Under the pieces are notes generated by a model that was not told the DNA's origin, made no database searches, and saw only the letters and a program-made list of their open reading frames with translations. Positions 44,282-45,687 of a stretch of 45,687 nucleotides of DNA are shown here, piece by piece (position 1 is the stretch's first letter; every line of letters begins with the position of its first letter). Source of the DNA: an uncultured Acidobacteriia bacterium (GTDB lineage: Bacteria; Acidobacteriota; Terriglobia; Bryobacterales; Bryobacteraceae). Made by a program: the position numbers and the translations under genes. The stretch spans positions 1 to 45,687 of the forward strand of contig CAIYDY010000335.1 in NCBI GenBank assembly GCA_903925015.1, written 5' to 3'.

Positions 44282-45687
44282 CTCACAGAGGCCGGCAAGC
44301 GCTTCGGCCCCAAAATTCTGTTTTCCGAGTGCAACTGGCTCATCGGCCCCCGCGATCACTTCGGCATCGTCGGCGGCAACGGCACCGGCAAGTCCACGCT
44401 TCTGAAGGTTCTGGCGGGTATCGAATCGCTCGATTACGGCTCCGTCAATTCCACCAAGGGCATCAAGGCCGGTTACCTTCCGCAGGACGGCATCAACCTC
44501 ACAGGCCGGTCTGTCTTTGCTGAGTGCATGTCGGTATTCGACGATGTCCGGGCCATGGAGGCCGAGCAGAAGGAACTCGAGCACCAGATGGGGGAGCTGG
44601 ACCACGAGAGCCCGGAATACAACAAGGTTTCCGAGCGCTACCACCAGGTCCACGATGAATTTACCGCCCGCGACGGCTACAACATCGAGTCGAAGGTGGG
44701 AATTGTGCTCACTGGCCTCGGTTTCTCGCGCGAGGACTGGGCCAAGCGCGTCGAAGCCTTCTCCGGCGGCTGGCAGATGCGCATTGCGCTGGCGAAGCTC
44801 CTGCTTCAGGAGCCGAATCTGCTGCTACTGGACGAGCCCACCAACCACTTGGACATCGAAGCCCGCGACTGGCTGGAATCCTACCTCCACAATTACCCCA
44901 ACGCCTTCATTCTGATCTCCCACGACCGCTACTTTCTCGATGTGACCGTGGAGCGGGTTGCCGAAATCTGGAACAAGCGCATCCACTTCTATTCCGGCGG
45001 CTACACCAAGTACGAAAACTCGAAAATGGAGCGGCGGACCCAGCTTGAAGCTGCCTACAAGAACCAGCGCGAGCGGATCGAGGATCTGGAATCCTTCATC
45101 AACCGCTTCCGCGCCCAGGCGACCAAGGCCAAACAGGTTCAGAGCCGCATCAAGGAACTGGAGAAGATCGAGCGTATCGAGATCCCGCCCGACGAAAAGA
45201 CAATCTACTTCCGCTTCCCGCAGCCCAAGCCGTCCGGACGCATCGTAGCCGAGTTCAACAATGTCTCGAAAGCGTACGGCGAGAAGGTCGTTTTCAAGGG
45301 TGCCACGTTCAATATCGAACGCGGTGACCGGATTGCGCTGGTCGGCGTCAACGGTGCCGGCAAATCGACACTGATCAAACTGCTCTCCGGCGAGGAACCG
45401 CTTACGACCGGCGAATACAAGCTGGGGCACAACGTCGAGGTCGATTATTTCGCGCAGGACCAGTACAAGGTCCTTGATGTCGAGGCAGCCATCTTCGACG
45501 ACCTTGGACGTGTTTCCCCCCGATCCGGCCAGACCGAGCTGCGCAACATCCTCGGGTGCTTCCTCTTCTCCGAGGACGATGTCTTCAAGAAGATCGGCGT
45601 CCTTTCCGGCGGCGAGCGCAACCGTTACGCCTTGGCGCGCATGTTGATGCAGCCCAGCAATTTTCTCTTGCTGGACGAACCCACCAA
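44273..45687 (+). CDS. ABC-F family ATPase, partial (right edge)
   Basis: At least 471 residues; the end lies outside the window. Two ATPase domains are joined by the basic linker typical of ABC-F. Domain 1: GGNGTGKST, signature EAFSGGWQMRIALAKLLL, LLLLDEPTNHLDIEARDWLE, ISHDRYFLD. The linker contains NQRERIEDLESFINRFRAQ and ATKAKQVQSRIKELEKIERI, the P-site tRNA interaction motif. Domain 2: GVNGAGKST, VLSGGERNRYALARMLM and a second LLLDEPT cut by the edge. ABC-F proteins act on ribosomes, not in membranes. This resembles the Uup/YbiT/EttA class rather than resistance types. The start ATG lies in a 14-bp duplication. Confidence 0.9.
   Translation, partial: MIQLTEAGKRFGPKILFSECNWLIGPRDHFGIVGGNGTGKSTLLKVLAGIESLDYGSVNSTKGIKAGYLPQDGINLTGRSVFAECMSVFDDVRAMEAEQKELEHQMGELDHESPEYNKVSERYHQVHDEFTARDGYNIESKVGIVLTGLGFSREDWAKRVEAFSGGWQMRIALAKLLLQEPNLLLLDEPTNHLDIEARDWLESYLHNYPNAFILISHDRYFLDVTVERVAEIWNKRIHFYSGGYTKYENSKMERRTQLEAAYKNQRERIEDLESFINRFRAQATKAKQVQSRIKELEKIERIEIPPDEKTIYFRFPQPKPSGRIVAEFNNVSKAYGEKVVFKGATFNIERGDRIALVGVNGAGKSTLIKLLSGEEPLTTGEYKLGHNVEVDYFAQDQYKVLDVEAAIFDDLGRVSPRSGQTELRNILGCFLFSEDDVFKKIGVLSGGERNRYALARMLMQPSNFLLLDEPT

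Overview
The window is about 45.7 kb of high-GC bacterial chromosome with dense, short-spaced genes. The mix of genes fits a soil bacterium of the phylum Acidobacteriota, most likely a Bryobacter/Solibacter-like lineage. Pointers are a PEP-CTERM protein, a DUF1111 di-heme oxidoreductase, a split methylmalonyl-CoA mutase, a CpxA-like kinase with a HELCAP H-box, and Tat-exported sugar isomerase and hydrolase proteins. The phylum is inferred from gene content; no rRNA or tRNA gene was recognised.

Left end, 1-4554: a small defence island. A damaged piece of a DUF1016/YhcG-type nuclease gene runs off the left edge. A complete three-gene ABC three-component (ABC-3C) operon follows: a PD-(D/E)xK-type nuclease effector, a middle component, and a DUF3732 SMC/Rad50-like ATPase with a zinc hook. 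Directly after it lie the 3' remnant of a BrnT toxin gene and an intact CopG/BrnA-type antitoxin gene. The ABC-3C operon is the most interesting system here.

4716-12654: accessory and secreted functions. These are a PEP-CTERM protein, a GH3 glycosidase with a Gly-Arg-rich repeat, an IS3-family remnant inserted in an IS256-family remnant, a serine beta-lactamase-like hydrolase, a dehydrogenase coupled to a sugar-binding lipoprotein, and an MFS transporter.

12700-28503: mostly housekeeping. A J-domain-like/leucine-rich-repeat protein is followed by the arginine genes argC-argB-argA(GNAT) plus a membrane protein. A candidate pair of ARG boxes sits between argC and the divergent mutS2. Then come two ABC exporters of different fold, rlmB, trpS, a zinc-type cation efflux pump, xseA and a DUF1624 membrane acyltransferase.

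28550-41164: secreted enzymes, redox and signalling. Genes here encode a dienelactone hydrolase, a conserved unknown, a sugar isomerase/BNR-repeat operon, a DUF1111 di-heme protein, a CpxR/CpxA-like two-component pair followed by a degenerate GGDEF protein, a membrane protein with an internal duplication, a cytochrome c, a methylmalonyl-CoA mutase catalytic subunit and a small membrane protein.

41165-45687: about 1.2 kb without an intact gene, then a membrane-bound heterodisulfide-reductase-like Fe-S oxidoreductase and an ABC-F ATPase cut by the right edge. The ABC-F start codon lies in a 14-bp tandem duplication that creates a five-codon leader ORF.
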